Origin: Bacillus_BA fengqiuensis
GTDB taxonomy: Bacteria > Bacillota > Bacilli > Bacillales > Bacillaceae_H
Assembly (NCBI GenBank): GCA_030813035.1
Contig: JAUSTV010000004.1
Length of the DNA stretch: 64,000 bases
Strand: one strand, 5' to 3'
The position numbers and the translations under genes are program-made. Below the pieces are notes generated by a model. That model was given only the letters and a program-made list of their open reading frames with translations, had not been told where the DNA came from and did not search any database. The first letter of the stretch is position 1. Every line of letters starts with the position of its first letter. Below are positions 16,465-24,584 of the stretch, one piece after another.

Positions 16465-17595
16465 TCACAGATGCTTACTAATGACGATTCGTTGAATCTC
16501 ACTTGTGCCTTCGTATATCTCACACACTTTTGCATCCCGGAAATAACGCTCCGCGGCGTAATCTTTTGTATAACCGTACCCCCCCAACACTTGAACCGCC
16601 TCGGTCGCCACATTCATGGCTGTGCCCGAAGCAAACAACTTTGCCATCGATGCTTCTTTGCTGCAAGAAATGTTTCGGGAACGCAAATAGGCTGCTTGAT
16701 AGGTTAATAGCTTAGAGGCCTCCACATTAGTGGCCATATCAGCCAGTTTGAAGGCGATGCCTTGCTGGGCCGCAATGGGTTTACCGAATTGAATTCTCGT
16801 TTTGGCATAAGAAACCGCCTCCTCTAAGGCTGCTTCCGCAATCCCAAGTGACTGGGCTGCAATGCCGATGCGACCGGCAGCCAAATTAGCCATCGCAATA
16901 TTGAATCCCTCCCCTTCCGATCCGAGAAGGTTTTCGGCCGGGACTAGGCAGTCTTCTAAACTTATTTGAGTTGTCCGCGATCCATAAAGCCCCATTTTAT
17001 GTTCATCTTTACCGATGATAAAACCGGGCGTCCCTTTTTCGACAATGAAAGCAGAAATCCCTTTTCGTCCTTCCGCCGGATTCGTTGAGGCAAAGACAAT
17101 GTACGTATCGGCTTCCCCTCCGTTTGTAATGAACACCTTTGAACCGTTCAGCACATAATAATTTTCTTTGCGTTCCGCTCTTGTTTTTAAGCTCGCCGCA
17201 TCCGATCCCGCATTTGGTTCCGTTAAACAAAACGCGCCTAAATAACGACCTGATGCCAGCTTAGGAATATATTTGCGTTTTTGTTCCTCCGTACCGAAAT
17301 ATAAAATCGGATTAGTACCGACCGACGTATGAACAGATAAAATGACCCCTACGGTGGCGCTTACCTTTGAAATTTCATGGATTGCCACAATATAAGAAAC
17401 AAAGTCCAACCCCGATCCGCCGTATTCTTCAGGAACAGGAATTCCCATCAAGCCCAGCTCTCCCATTTTTCTTAAAATATCACGCGGAAACTCTCCTTTT
17501 TCCATCCGTTCCACGAAAGGAGCAATTTCCTTTTTGGCAAATTCACGTACCATCTTTTGAAGCATTTGCTGTTCTTGCGTAAAGGAAATGGTCAT
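16465..17595 (-). CDS. Second acyl-CoA dehydrogenase (MmgC-like)
   Basis: A 376-aa paralogue of the neighbouring acyl-CoA dehydrogenase. The same landmarks are present: CLTEPNAGSD, VFITNGGEADTY, GGYGYTKDYAAERYFRDA, and the catalytic glutamate in IYEGTSEIQR (Glu362). Probably short- or branched-chain acyl-CoA, given IcmF in the same operon, but the substrate cannot be read from sequence. The start at 17595 has AAGGGGGATT. Only 12 bases separate it from the dehydrogenase upstream, so the two are co-transcribed. Confidence 0.93.
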   Translation of the reverse strand: MTISFTQEQQMLQKMVREFAKKEIAPFVERMEKGEFPRDILRKMGELGLMGIPVPEEYGGSGLDFVSYIVAIHEISKVSATVGVILSVHTSVGTNPILYFGTEEQKRKYIPKLASGRYLGAFCLTEPNAGSDAASLKTRAERKENYYVLNGSKVFITNGGEADTYIVFASTNPAEGRKGISAFIVEKGTPGFIIGKDEHKMGLYGSRTTQISLEDCLVPAENLLGSEGEGFNIAMANLAAGRIGIAAQSLGIAEAALEEAVSYAKTRIQFGKPIAAQQGIAFKLADMATNVEASKLLTYQAAYLRSRNISCSKEASMAKLFASGTAMNVATEAVQVLGGYGYTKDYAAERYFRDAKVCEIYEGTSEIQRIVISKHL

Positions 17596-17607
17596 GGTGA
17601 ATCCCCC

Positions 17608-18459
17608 TTATTGGTATTCGTAAAAACCGCGTCCCGTTTTCTTTCCAAGCCAGCCCGCTTTAACATACTTGCGTAGAAGCGGGCACGGACGATACTTGTC
17701 ATCTCCCAACCCTTCATGGAGCGTCTCCATAATATAAAGGCACGTATCCAGCCCGATGAAATCCGCAAGTGTAAGAGGTCCCATCGGGTGATTCATCCCG
17801 AGCTTCATGACTTCATCGATCGCTTCCTTTGTTGCCACACCTTCGTAAAGAGTGTAAACGGCTTCATTAATCATCGGCATTAAAATGCGGTTGGATACAA
17901 ACCCCGGAAAATCGTTCACTTCAACGGGTACTTTATTTAACTTTTCTGTGATATGATGAATCGTTTGGTAGACTTCATCGGCTGTGGCTAAGCCGCGGAT
18001 GATTTCAACGAGTTTCATGACCGGAACAGGATTCATGAAATGCATCCCAATGACTTTCTCCGGGCGATTGGTTTCTGCGGCAATTTCTGTAATCGGCAAC
18101 GATGAAGTGTTCGTAGCAAGAATCGTCTGCGCGGGAGCGATTTCATCCAGTTGAGCAAAAATCTTCTTCTTTACATCCATGTTTTCCATAGCCGCTTCAA
18201 TCACGAGGTCAACTTCCTTCGCATGCTGTAAATCAACGGATGCTTTCATTCGGTTTAAAGTTTGACGTACTTCGTCTTCCGTCATTTTTCCCTTTGCCAT
18301 TTGACGCTGTAAATTTTTCTGAATAACGCCCATTCCCCGGCTCACGAATTCTTCTTTTAAATCATGCAATGTCACATGATAGCCTGCCATGGCACATACT
18401 TGTGCAATACCGGAACCCATTTGACCTGCACCAATGACCATAATACGTTGAACTTCCAT
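17608..18459 (-). CDS. mmgB: 3-hydroxybutyryl-CoA dehydrogenase (MmgB-like)
   Basis: A 283-aa NAD(P)-dependent short-chain 3-hydroxyacyl-CoA dehydrogenase. The N-terminal Rossmann motif VIGAGQMGSGIAQ, the ATNTSSLPI strand, the catalytic His in GMHFMNPVPVMKLVE, and the C-terminal NHPMGPLTLADFIGLD are all visible. Length is normal for the single-domain bacterial enzyme. AAAGGGGGATAAAGG precedes the ATG. It follows the thiolase by 19 bases and runs the third oxidation step of the same pathway. Confidence 0.94.
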   Translation of the reverse strand: MEVQRIMVIGAGQMGSGIAQVCAMAGYHVTLHDLKEEFVSRGMGVIQKNLQRQMAKGKMTEDEVRQTLNRMKASVDLQHAKEVDLVIEAAMENMDVKKKIFAQLDEIAPAQTILATNTSSLPITEIAAETNRPEKVIGMHFMNPVPVMKLVEIIRGLATADEVYQTIHHITEKLNKVPVEVNDFPGFVSNRILMPMINEAVYTLYEGVATKEAIDEVMKLGMNHPMGPLTLADFIGLDTCLYIMETLHEGLGDDKYRPCPLLRKYVKAGWLGKKTGRGFYEYQ

Positions 18460-18478
18460 CCTTTATCCCCCTTTGGTT

Positions 18479-19660
18479 TTAATGTACTTCTACCATAATG
18501 GCATCCCCTTGGCCGCCGCCGCTGCAAATAGAGGCAATCCCGACTCCTCCCCCACGGCGTTTGAGCTCGTGAATCAGTGTCACGATGATGCGCGCACCGC
18601 TCGCTCCAATCGGGTGGCCCAGCGCTACCGCTCCCCCGTTGACGTTTATTTTTTCTTTATCAATATATGCCAGCTTGCTGCTAATCAGCGCAACTGCCGC
18701 AAAAGCTTCATTGATCTCGAACAAATCAATTTCTTCTACTGTTTTCCCCGTTTTTTTCAGCAGTTCATTAATGACGAGCCCCGGTGTTTTCGGGAAATCT
18801 TTCGGTTCAAGGGCAATGGAGGCATGCCCTAAAATAGTAGCTAATGGCTTGCGTCCCTCTTTCATTGCCCGTTCCTCACTCATTAACACAAGTGCGGCCG
18901 CTCCATCGTTAACCCCCGGAGCATTCCCCGCTGTAATCGTTCCGGTTTGATCGAAGACCGGCTTTAAAGATGCCAGCTTTTCGATCGATGTATCTTTTCT
19001 TGGTGCTTCATCCCGCGAAATAAGAAGCGGCTCCCCTTTACGCTGAGGTACTTCCACAGGTACCATTTCCTCCAACCATTTTTGTTTTTCGAAAGCATCA
19101 ATGGCACGCAGGTGGCTCCTGTAAGCCCAGGCATCCTGCTCTTCCCTGGAAATATTCATTTCGTTCGCAGTTTCACTTCCATATATCCCCATTTGCACAC
19201 CAGTAAAGCTGCACGTGAGGCCATCATGGATCATTAAATCCTTCGCAAACCCGTCTCCCATCTTCAGTCCCCAGCGCGCTTTCGGAAGAAGGTATGGTGC
19301 ATTGCTCATCGACTCCATCCCTCCAGCTGCAATGACCTCTTCGTCACCGGCACGAATGATTTGGTCTGCCATTGTCACGCTTCGCAAACCTGACGCACAT
19401 ACTTTGTTAATCGTTTCGGTTTTGATACCCCATGGCAAGCCGGCATGGTGGGCAGCCTGCCGTGATGGAATTTGTCCCTGACCGCCTTGCAGAACATTGC
19501 CTAAAATGACTTCATCGATATCACCAGGCTGAACATCCGCCCTTTGAATCGCTTCCTTGATGGCTATACCTCCAAGTTGACCAGCTGACAAAGAGCTCAG
19601 TGCTCCCCCCAGTTTTCCAAATGGTGTTCGGACCCCGCTTAAAATGACTGTTTTCCCCAT
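18479..19660 (-). CDS. mmgA: Acetyl-CoA acetyltransferase (thiolase II, MmgA-like)
   Basis: A 393-aa thiolase that cleaves or forms acetoacetyl-CoA and longer 3-ketoacyl-CoAs. Catalytic residues are in place: Cys88 in INKVCASGLRS, His in VALGHPIGASG and Cys379 in SICSGGGQG. The frame is open upstream to 19702, but GGGGAGG is spaced nine bases from the ATG at 19660, and MGKTVILSGVRTPFGK is the usual thiolase start. It heads the downstream set of five genes; a TetR-type palindrome lies 22-38 bases upstream of its start codon. Confidence 0.95.
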   Translation of the reverse strand: MGKTVILSGVRTPFGKLGGALSSLSAGQLGGIAIKEAIQRADVQPGDIDEVILGNVLQGGQGQIPSRQAAHHAGLPWGIKTETINKVCASGLRSVTMADQIIRAGDEEVIAAGGMESMSNAPYLLPKARWGLKMGDGFAKDLMIHDGLTCSFTGVQMGIYGSETANEMNISREEQDAWAYRSHLRAIDAFEKQKWLEEMVPVEVPQRKGEPLLISRDEAPRKDTSIEKLASLKPVFDQTGTITAGNAPGVNDGAAALVLMSEERAMKEGRKPLATILGHASIALEPKDFPKTPGLVINELLKKTGKTVEEIDLFEINEAFAAVALISSKLAYIDKEKINVNGGAVALGHPIGASGARIIVTLIHELKRRGGGVGIASICSGGGQGDAIMVEVH

Positions 19661-19681
19661 TAGTGATTTCCTCCCCTGTCG

Positions 19682-19698
19682 AACGAGCAGTCGCTCGG
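19682..19698. promoter_or_regulatory. Candidate TetR-type operator upstream of the thiolase gene
   Basis: The sequence CGAGC-AGTC-GCTCG (19684-19697) is a perfect 5-4-5 inverted repeat, 24 bases upstream of the ribosome-bound start region. Its GC-rich palindrome stands out in an AT-rich leader and resembles operators of TetR-type fatty-acid regulators. The cognate regulator would be the operon's own TetR gene. Inference only. Confidence 0.45.
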
Positions 19699-19757
19699 CC
19701 ATTTAATATGTGGCTATTCCATAAGTTTCTAAATAAATCACAAAAAATGATTTTTAC

Positions 19758-19814
19758 TGAAAGGCCCCGTCACATAATCCCTTGGCTTTACTGATTTTTC
19801 ATGACGGGGCCTTC
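19758..19814 (-). repeat. R2 hairpin after fadF (terminator)
   Basis: TGAAAGGCCCCGTCA (19758-19772) pairs with TGACGGGGCCTT (19802-19813), and the plus-strand loop reads ATCCCTTGGCTTTACTGAT, the R2 pattern. It lies between fadF and the thiolase gene, so it may reduce read-through and let the lower genes respond to a separate promoter. Confidence 0.75.
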
Positions 19815-19834
19815 CTCCATTCAGTGAAATACCG

Positions 19835-21958
19835 TTAACTTAAATCCATCACTTCTTCCTTTTTCTGCGGACCAAAAACGGCTTTCTCCAATAGTTCCGC
19901 CACATCATACGTGTGAACCGTTTCGTCCACTTCTTTCGCCTTCGTGCCGTCACTTAACATCGTCAAGCAATATGGACATCCCGAACTGATCACGGTTGGA
20001 TTGACCGTTAACGCCTGCTCCGTCCTCGCTACGTTAATGCGGTTCCCGGTCGTCTCTTCCATCCACATCAAGCCGCCTCCTGCCCCGCAGCACATCCCCG
20101 TTTCACGGTTTCGTTCCATCTCGACAAGCTTGACTCCCGGAATGGAGGTTAAAATGTCACGCGGCGGGTCATACACTTCGTTATAGCGGCCCAAATAACA
20201 GGAATCATGGAAGGTGATCGTCTCGTCTACTTCGTAAGTCGGCTTGAGTTTCCCTTCTTTCACAAGCTTCGCCAACAGTTCAGTATGGTGGTACACTTCC
20301 GCTGTCAGGCCAAAATCAGGATATTCATTTTTGAAAATGTTATAGGCATGGGGGTCGATCGTCACGATTTTCGTTACCCCGTTTTTCTCAAACTCTTCGA
20401 TGTTCTTGGTCGCCAGTTCCTGGAACAAGAACTCATTCCCTAAACGGCGCGGCGTATCCCCGGAGTTTTTCTCCTTGTTTCCTAAAATCGCAAAGTCCAC
20501 TCCCGCTTCATTTAATAACTTGGCGAATGACAGCGCGATTTTTTGGCTGCGGTTATCATAGGAGCCCATGGAGCCGACCCAAAATAAGTATTCAAACTCT
20601 TTTCCCTGTTTGCTGAGTTCTTTAACCGTAAGAATCGACACATCTTCACGGGCTTCCCGCCAGCTTTCGCGTTCCTTACGGTTCAATCCCCACGGGTTCC
20701 CTTGACGCTCGATGTTGGTCATCGCGCGCTGGGCTTCCGCATCCATCTTCCCTTCCGTCAAGACAAGATAGCGGCGCAAATCAATAATTTTGTCCACATG
20801 CTCGTTCATCACCGGGCATTGATCTTCACAGTTGCGGCATGTCGTACATGCCCAAATTTCTTCCTCGGTAATGATCTCTCCGATTAACGATGGGTTATAG
20901 TCCACCGCTGCGGCTGACTCTGTTGTACCGCGTCCTGTTGCCATCATGGCCAATTGGTTTCCTCTCGTGTTAGAAAAAGCCGGGACCGGCACCCACGGAG
21001 CCCTTGAAGTGATGGCCGCTCCCTTATCCGTCAAATGATCGCGGAGTTTCAAGATGAGATCCATTGGCGATAAAATTTTACCCGTACCTGTGGCGGGGCA
21101 CATATTCGTACATCGCCCGCATTCCACACAGGCATATAAATCGATGAGCTGATGCTGGGAAAAATCCTCAATCTTCCCGACACCAAATGTCTCTTGCGTC
21201 TCATCTTCAAAATCGATTTTTTCCAGTTTCCCCGGATTGGAGAGCCGATTGAAAAAGACATTGGCCGGCCCTGCGATTAAATGGGCATGTTTCGATTGCG
21301 GCACATAGACAAGGAAAGCGAGCAGGAACAACAAATGGATCCACCATGCGACATAGAAGAAGGCAATAGCAACGGCTTCATTCAAACCGCCGAAAAGAAA
21401 GGCAATGGAAGAAGCGACAGGCTCGGAAGGCGAAAGGCCGTGGTGGTGCCAAATCATGGACATTCCGTTCCCAAATAAAACGGACAACATCAACCCGCCG
21501 ATAAAAAGCAAAACCAGGCCGGATTTAAAACCCCGCTTTAAGCGGACAAGCTTTTCGATATAACGGCGGTGAAAGGCCCAAACAACGGCAACTAAAATAA
21601 GAAGGGTGACGATTTCCTGAAAAAAGGTAAAAGCGGGGTAAAGCGGTCCTAATGGTAAGTGGTAGCCTGGCGCAAGTCCCTTTATAATAAAATCAATGGC
21701 ACCGAATTGAACAAGAATGAAACCGTAAAAGAACATGACATGGATGATTCCGCTCTTTTTGTCCTTCAACAATTTCTTCTGTCCGAATACATTCACCCAT
21801 ACTTTATCGAACCTCTCTTTAAATTTACGATCAAACTCGACTTTTTTCCCGAGTTTGATGTAAGCCATACGCGTACGAATCAGATAGACAAATAACGAAA
21901 CAGCGTAAGCGGTTACAATAATAAACAAAACAGCGTTTATCCAGAGCAAATTCTCCAT
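19835..21958 (-). CDS. fadF: Membrane-bound iron-sulfur oxidoreductase FadF
   Basis: A 707-aa protein thought to pass electrons from ETF to the quinone pool during beta-oxidation. The N-terminal third has several membrane helices (about residues 5-28, 75-95, 115-135, 150-170 and 190-230). Then come two 4Fe-4S motifs, CVECGRCTNMCP and CTTCRNCEDQCP, and two CCG-type cysteine-rich domains (FHDSCYLGRYN, then GMCCGAGGG and SGCPYCLTML). The TTG-ATG start gives two options; I use the ATG at 21958 with GGGGGAG upstream. In B. subtilis fadF and acdA share a FadR-controlled operon; a FadR-like box lies at 22062-22079 here. Confidence 0.94.
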   Translation of the reverse strand: MENLLWINAVLFIIVTAYAVSLFVYLIRTRMAYIKLGKKVEFDRKFKERFDKVWVNVFGQKKLLKDKKSGIIHVMFFYGFILVQFGAIDFIIKGLAPGYHLPLGPLYPAFTFFQEIVTLLILVAVVWAFHRRYIEKLVRLKRGFKSGLVLLFIGGLMLSVLFGNGMSMIWHHHGLSPSEPVASSIAFLFGGLNEAVAIAFFYVAWWIHLLFLLAFLVYVPQSKHAHLIAGPANVFFNRLSNPGKLEKIDFEDETQETFGVGKIEDFSQHQLIDLYACVECGRCTNMCPATGTGKILSPMDLILKLRDHLTDKGAAITSRAPWVPVPAFSNTRGNQLAMMATGRGTTESAAAVDYNPSLIGEIITEEEIWACTTCRNCEDQCPVMNEHVDKIIDLRRYLVLTEGKMDAEAQRAMTNIERQGNPWGLNRKERESWREAREDVSILTVKELSKQGKEFEYLFWVGSMGSYDNRSQKIALSFAKLLNEAGVDFAILGNKEKNSGDTPRRLGNEFLFQELATKNIEEFEKNGVTKIVTIDPHAYNIFKNEYPDFGLTAEVYHHTELLAKLVKEGKLKPTYEVDETITFHDSCYLGRYNEVYDPPRDILTSIPGVKLVEMERNRETGMCCGAGGGLMWMEETTGNRINVARTEQALTVNPTVISSGCPYCLTMLSDGTKAKEVDETVHTYDVAELLEKAVFGPQKKEEVMDLS

Positions 21959-22061
21959 CAATCCATTTCTCCCCCTTCATTTCTTTCCTTCAATAAAAAG
22001 CACCTTATTAATTAATAATTTAAATTTTTTAAATTTTATGATTTGTTTATATTTTAAATTG

Positions 22062-22079
22062 TGAATGAGCATTCAGTCA
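22062..22079 (-). promoter_or_regulatory. FadR-type operator overlapping the fadF promoter
   Basis: TGAATGA-GCAT-TCAGTCA fits the 7-4-7 layout of the Bacillus FadR box (TGAATGA-N4-TCATTCA) with one mismatch. On the minus strand TTGACT (22080-22075) serves as a -35 and TAAAAT, 18 bases on, as a -10, so a bound repressor would cover the promoter. Acyl-CoA would relieve repression. The fadR gene is not in this window. Confidence 0.75.
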
Positions 22080-22229
22080 ATGTTTTTCTACTATAATAAA
22101 TAACCTCTATTAAGGGCAATTCTTCCACCTTCCATGGTTAGTCGAGATCCATCATACGGGGGAAACTCCCAAAATAATATCCTTATAGCTAGGTGAAACT
22201 AAAAAGAATAATGAACAGGAGGGGTTTTT

Positions 22230-23429
22230 GTGTCCGTTGCCGTTTTTCTTTTGGTTTTTTTCGCTCTTATCCTTTGGTTTTTCACTGATTATACGGTGGG
22301 CAAACAACTGCATCAAAAACAGTTGAAAGAACGCATTTACCCTTTGCGCCAAGGAGAGCTGACTTTATTTTCGAATGGAAACACTTTATATAAGGATTTC
22401 TTCCATGAAATGAAACAGGCGAGAAAGGAAATTCACATTTTGTTTTACATCGTGAAACATGACCAAATAAGCGAGGAATTTTTAGAGATATTAAGCCAAA
22501 AGGCAAAGGAAGGTGTGACTGTCCGTTTATTGTTGGACTTGATCGGAAGCTTTCAATTACCTCGCAAAATGATTAAGCAGTTAAAACAGAGCGGGGCTCA
22601 ATTCGCCTACTGCAATAAGCCGAAACTGCCTTTTTTATTTTTTACGTTAAACCGCAGAAACCACCGGAAAATGGCGATTATCGATGGGGAAACGGGTTAT
22701 CTGGGCGGCTTTAACATTGGACAAGAATATTTGGGATTGGATCCTAACCTTGGTAATTGGAAGGATTACCATCTCAAAATAAAAGGAGAAGGTCTCATTG
22801 ACTTGCAGCAGCAGTTTCTAGTGGATTGGAAGGAAGCGACAAAGAACCATGTAGAAAACGATATTAAGGGACCATTTCCCACTGCCGCAAAAATGGCATC
22901 TTTTCGCTTTATCGCAACAGAGGGACCGCAATTAGAAAAACAGTTTTTATCGTTGCTCGGGCAAGCCGAAAAAGAAATTTGGATTGGGACACCTTATTTT
23001 ATTCCGAGCAAAACGATCATGAACGCACTTTTACAGGCACTCTCTAAAGGAGTCAACGTCATCATTTTAGTGCCTATGAAAGCTGACCATCTTCTTGTGA
23101 AAGAGGCTGCCTTTTCCTACTTCCCTCCCCTCCTTCAAGCAGGAGCGCGCATTTTCCGTTACTATTACGGCTTTTATCATTCTAAAACGATTATTATCGA
23201 TGAGAAGACTGTTGATGTGGGAACGGCTAACTTTGATAAAAGAAGCTTATTTTTGAATGAAGAAATCAATTGTTTTATTTATGATCCGACCTTTATTCAA
23301 GAACTCCGGAAAAATTTCTGGAGGGACATCGAACAGGCAGAAGAACTTTTATTGGAGGATCTTTTAGGCAGAACATTGCTTGATTACAGCAAACAAGGTG
23401 TGGCAAAACTTATCGATCAATTTTTATAA
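22230..23429 (+). CDS. ywjE: Cardiolipin synthase-like phospholipase D protein (YwjE)
   Basis: A 399-aa PLD-superfamily enzyme expected to join two phosphatidylglycerols into cardiolipin. It has one N-terminal membrane helix (about 2-20) and two HKD motifs, NHRKMAIIDG (about 146-155) and YHSKTIIIDE (about 328-337), each followed by the GxxN element (LGGFN and VGTANFD). It is shorter than two-helix ClsA enzymes. Start is GTG at 22230 with AGGAGGGG well placed. The uvsE gene begins 12 bases after its stop, so they form an operon. The ywjE-ywjD pairing is as in B. subtilis. Confidence 0.92.
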   Translation: MSVAVFLLVFFALILWFFTDYTVGKQLHQKQLKERIYPLRQGELTLFSNGNTLYKDFFHEMKQARKEIHILFYIVKHDQISEEFLEILSQKAKEGVTVRLLLDLIGSFQLPRKMIKQLKQSGAQFAYCNKPKLPFLFFTLNRRNHRKMAIIDGETGYLGGFNIGQEYLGLDPNLGNWKDYHLKIKGEGLIDLQQQFLVDWKEATKNHVENDIKGPFPTAAKMASFRFIATEGPQLEKQFLSLLGQAEKEIWIGTPYFIPSKTIMNALLQALSKGVNVIILVPMKADHLLVKEAAFSYFPPLLQAGARIFRYYYGFYHSKTIIIDEKTVDVGTANFDKRSLFLNEEINCFIYDPTFIQELRKNFWRDIEQAEELLLEDLLGRTLLDYSKQGVAKLIDQFL

Positions 23430-23441
23430 GGAGGCGTTCGT

Positions 23442-24398
23442 ATGAAGATTCGATTCGGTTACGTCTCACACGCTCTTTCCCTTTGGGAATGTTCACCTGC
23501 CAAAGCATTGACTTACACACGCTGGAAAGCGATGGGTGAAGATGAACGGATGGAAAAATTAGCAGACGTCACAAAACAGAACCTTATCAATACACTTAGA
23601 GCTGTTCATTATAACATTGCCCAACAAATCCCGCTTTATCGATTCTCTTCTTCCATTGTTCCCCTTGCCACCCATCCGGAAGCAAAATGGGACTTTGTCT
23701 CCTTTTTTCAAGGGGAACTCCGGCAAATCGGGGACCTGGTGAAACAATCGGGTATGCGAGTGAGCTTTCATCCGAACCAATTTACTTTATTTACAAGCGA
23801 TAAAACCCATATTACCCAAAATGCAGTAACCGATATGGAATACCATTACAGGGTGCTTGAAGCAATGGGAATAGCCGATAGCTCCCTCATTAATATTCAT
23901 GTGGGAGGAGCTTATGGAAACAAGGAGAAAGCCGTCGAACGTTTTCACCAGAATTTATCGAATCTTCCTCTCCCCATTAAACAGCGTATGACGTTAGAAA
24001 ATGATGATAAAACATATACAGCGGAAGAGACACTCGCCATTTGTGAAAAAGAATCCATTCCCCTCGTTTTCGATTATCACCATCACGAGGCCAATGTGAG
24101 CGATACACCCTTGGAGGAACTGCTCCCTCCAATTTTCCGTACGTGGGATTCCATTCAGTTAAAACCAAAAGTTCATCTCTCCTCCCCTAAATCTGAAAAA
24201 GAGTTCAGGAGCCATGCCGATTACGTTAGCCTCGATTTCATTCTTCCTTTTTTAACGATGGTGCGAGAATTGAACGAGGATTTTGATGTCATGATTGAAG
24301 CTAAACAAAAAGACAAAGCCGCATTGCAGCTGGTAGAGGATATCTCAAAAATACGAGGAGTTAAAAGAATCGGAGGCGCAACGGTCGTCTGGAAATAA
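23442..24398 (+). CDS. uvsE: UV damage endonuclease UvsE/UvdE
   Basis: A 318-aa TIM-barrel endonuclease that nicks DNA 5' to UV photoproducts as an alternative excision-repair route; in B. subtilis (YwjD) it contributes to spore DNA repair. Family motifs are visible: MKIRFGYVSHALSLWECSPA, SFHPNQFTLF, NIHVGGAYGNK, the ENDDKTY metal ligands, FDYHHHEAN, and MIEAKQKDKA near the end. The first codon is preceded by TAAGGAGG. It ends in a strong hairpin shared with convergent argS. Confidence 0.96.
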   Translation: MKIRFGYVSHALSLWECSPAKALTYTRWKAMGEDERMEKLADVTKQNLINTLRAVHYNIAQQIPLYRFSSSIVPLATHPEAKWDFVSFFQGELRQIGDLVKQSGMRVSFHPNQFTLFTSDKTHITQNAVTDMEYHYRVLEAMGIADSSLINIHVGGAYGNKEKAVERFHQNLSNLPLPIKQRMTLENDDKTYTAEETLAICEKESIPLVFDYHHHEANVSDTPLEELLPPIFRTWDSIQLKPKVHLSSPKSEKEFRSHADYVSLDFILPFLTMVRELNEDFDVMIEAKQKDKAALQLVEDISKIRGVKRIGGATVVWK

Positions 24399-24433
24399 TA
24401 AAGGCTGTCCCTCTTTGAAGGACAGCCTTTATT
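24397..24433. terminator. Bidirectional terminator between uvsE and argS
   Basis: AATAAAGGCTGTCC (24397-24410) pairs perfectly with GGACAGCCTTTATT (24420-24433). Confidence 0.9.
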
Positions 24434-24459
24434 ACATACCAAGCAATAAAATTTAGAGA

Positions 24460-24584
24460 TGTCTAGCTGCGCGAGCCAGCTCCTCGAGTCACTTCACCAT
24501 TCATTTCGAAGGCAAAAAGCGCCTTCGCTATGAATGCTTCCAGTGCTTTTCGGAGCTAAACAGGCTCGCTCCGCTTTTCTTACA
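24460..24584 (-). repeat. R3 repeat directly after the argS stop
   Basis: On the minus strand it starts four bases past the argS stop with AAGAAAAGCGGAGCGAGCC. Nested stems are AGCGAGCC/GGCTCGC, AGCTCC/GGAGCT and an inner GAAGGCGC...GCCTTC. The same layout with compensating changes follows pta (37803), and a shortened form follows speE (27930). Confidence 0.75.
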
